Shown here piece after piece: positions 63,932-64,000 of a stretch of DNA of 64,000 nt. The notes beneath the pieces were generated by a model. The model saw nothing but the letters and a program-made list of their open reading frames with translations. It did no database searches and had not been told where the DNA came from. Within the stretch, counting starts at the first letter, position 1. Each line of letters opens with the position of its first letter. The DNA lies in NCBI GenBank assembly GCA_020686985.1, contig JAJEPU010000006.1, positions 36,987 to 100,986 of the forward strand, written 5' to 3'. This DNA comes from Brotaphodocola catenula. GTDB taxonomy: Bacteria; Bacillota; Clostridia; Lachnospirales; Lachnospiraceae. The position numbers were made by a program, and so were the translations under genes.

Positions 63932-63952
63932 CTCGGTCATTGAATGGCCGAG
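63932..63952. repeat. 21-bp palindrome at the truncation point
   Basis: CTCGGTCATTGAATGGCCGAG is a near-perfect inverted repeat (CTCGG.CATT / AATG.CCGAG). It begins one base from the stop codon that marks the break in the neighbouring gene. It may be the end of a mobile element extending beyond the window. Confidence 0.5.
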
Positions 63953-64000
63953 CATCTGAAAATGCAAAACCAATCAATTACGATCTATTGGAAATAAGAC

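Noticed and set aside
1..64000. tRNA, rRNA, CRISPR arrays, complete transposases, prophage or defence genes
   Set aside because: Looked for by eye on both strands; none recognised. A tRNAscan/Infernal run would be needed to exclude small RNAs fully.

Overview
The window looks like a chromosomal segment of an anaerobic low-to-mid GC Firmicute, most likely a Lachnospiraceae-type gut Clostridium. The evidence is a pyruvate formate-lyase pair, HemZ-type heme enzyme, QueH, early-cobalt (CbiK) B12 synthesis, a mannose-family PTS, strong AGGAGG ribosome binding sites, and intrinsic terminators with long stems. Almost all genes lie on the minus strand; only the edge fragment, an Rrf2 regulator, a GltD-like oxidoreductase and TcdA are on plus. 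No tRNA, rRNA, CRISPR, phage or complete insertion sequence was recognised.

Layout. 1-1150: end of a VOC-family gene, a decayed antiporter tail, and a gene-free stretch full of palindromes. 1150-7430: gltBD (glutamate synthase) with a roughly 190-nt leader. 7590-19400: mostly housekeeping genes (HPr, queH, rpoD, a lipid kinase, mutY-birA-membrane protein, argF, SPFH/NfeD pair, TrmH-like methylase, nadE). 19630-25610: IscR-like Rrf2 regulator, Na/phosphate transporter, pflA and pflB. 25900-31000: stand-alone GltD-like flavoprotein and a GntR-ABC exporter operon. 31550-40090: TcdA, a rhodanese-TtcA fusion, a YczE-like membrane protein, a secreted 5'-nucleotidase with an internal LysM, and hisS-aspS. 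40420-46000: a HAD phosphatase and a sugar-sensing cassette (membrane-anchored periplasmic-binding receptor, histidine kinase, response regulator, second anchored binding protein). 46530-49820: mannose-family PTS IIA-IIB-IIC-IID plus a small membrane protein. 50070-54690: hemZ, a glyoxalase-II-like hydrolase and the RelA/SpoT enzyme. 54800-62200: corrin operon (cbiK-cbiL fusion, cbiH, cobT, cbiF, cbiP, cbiC) ending in a foreign pseudogene. 62330-63930: NAD-type isocitrate dehydrogenase and a 5'-truncated gene at the edge.

The most striking non-genic features are four. First, a 127-bp MITE-like element with a perfect 14-bp target duplication sits at the stop codon of the response regulator, inside the sugar-sensing cassette. 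Second, a family of nested palindromes is dispersed in at least three intergenic regions. Third, two mutually exclusive hairpins abut the ribosome binding site of the metallo-hydrolase gene. Fourth, degenerate short repeats recur in gene leaders and in the low-complexity ends of several proteins. Promoter, operator and riboregulator calls were made by eye from sequence alone and are hypotheses.
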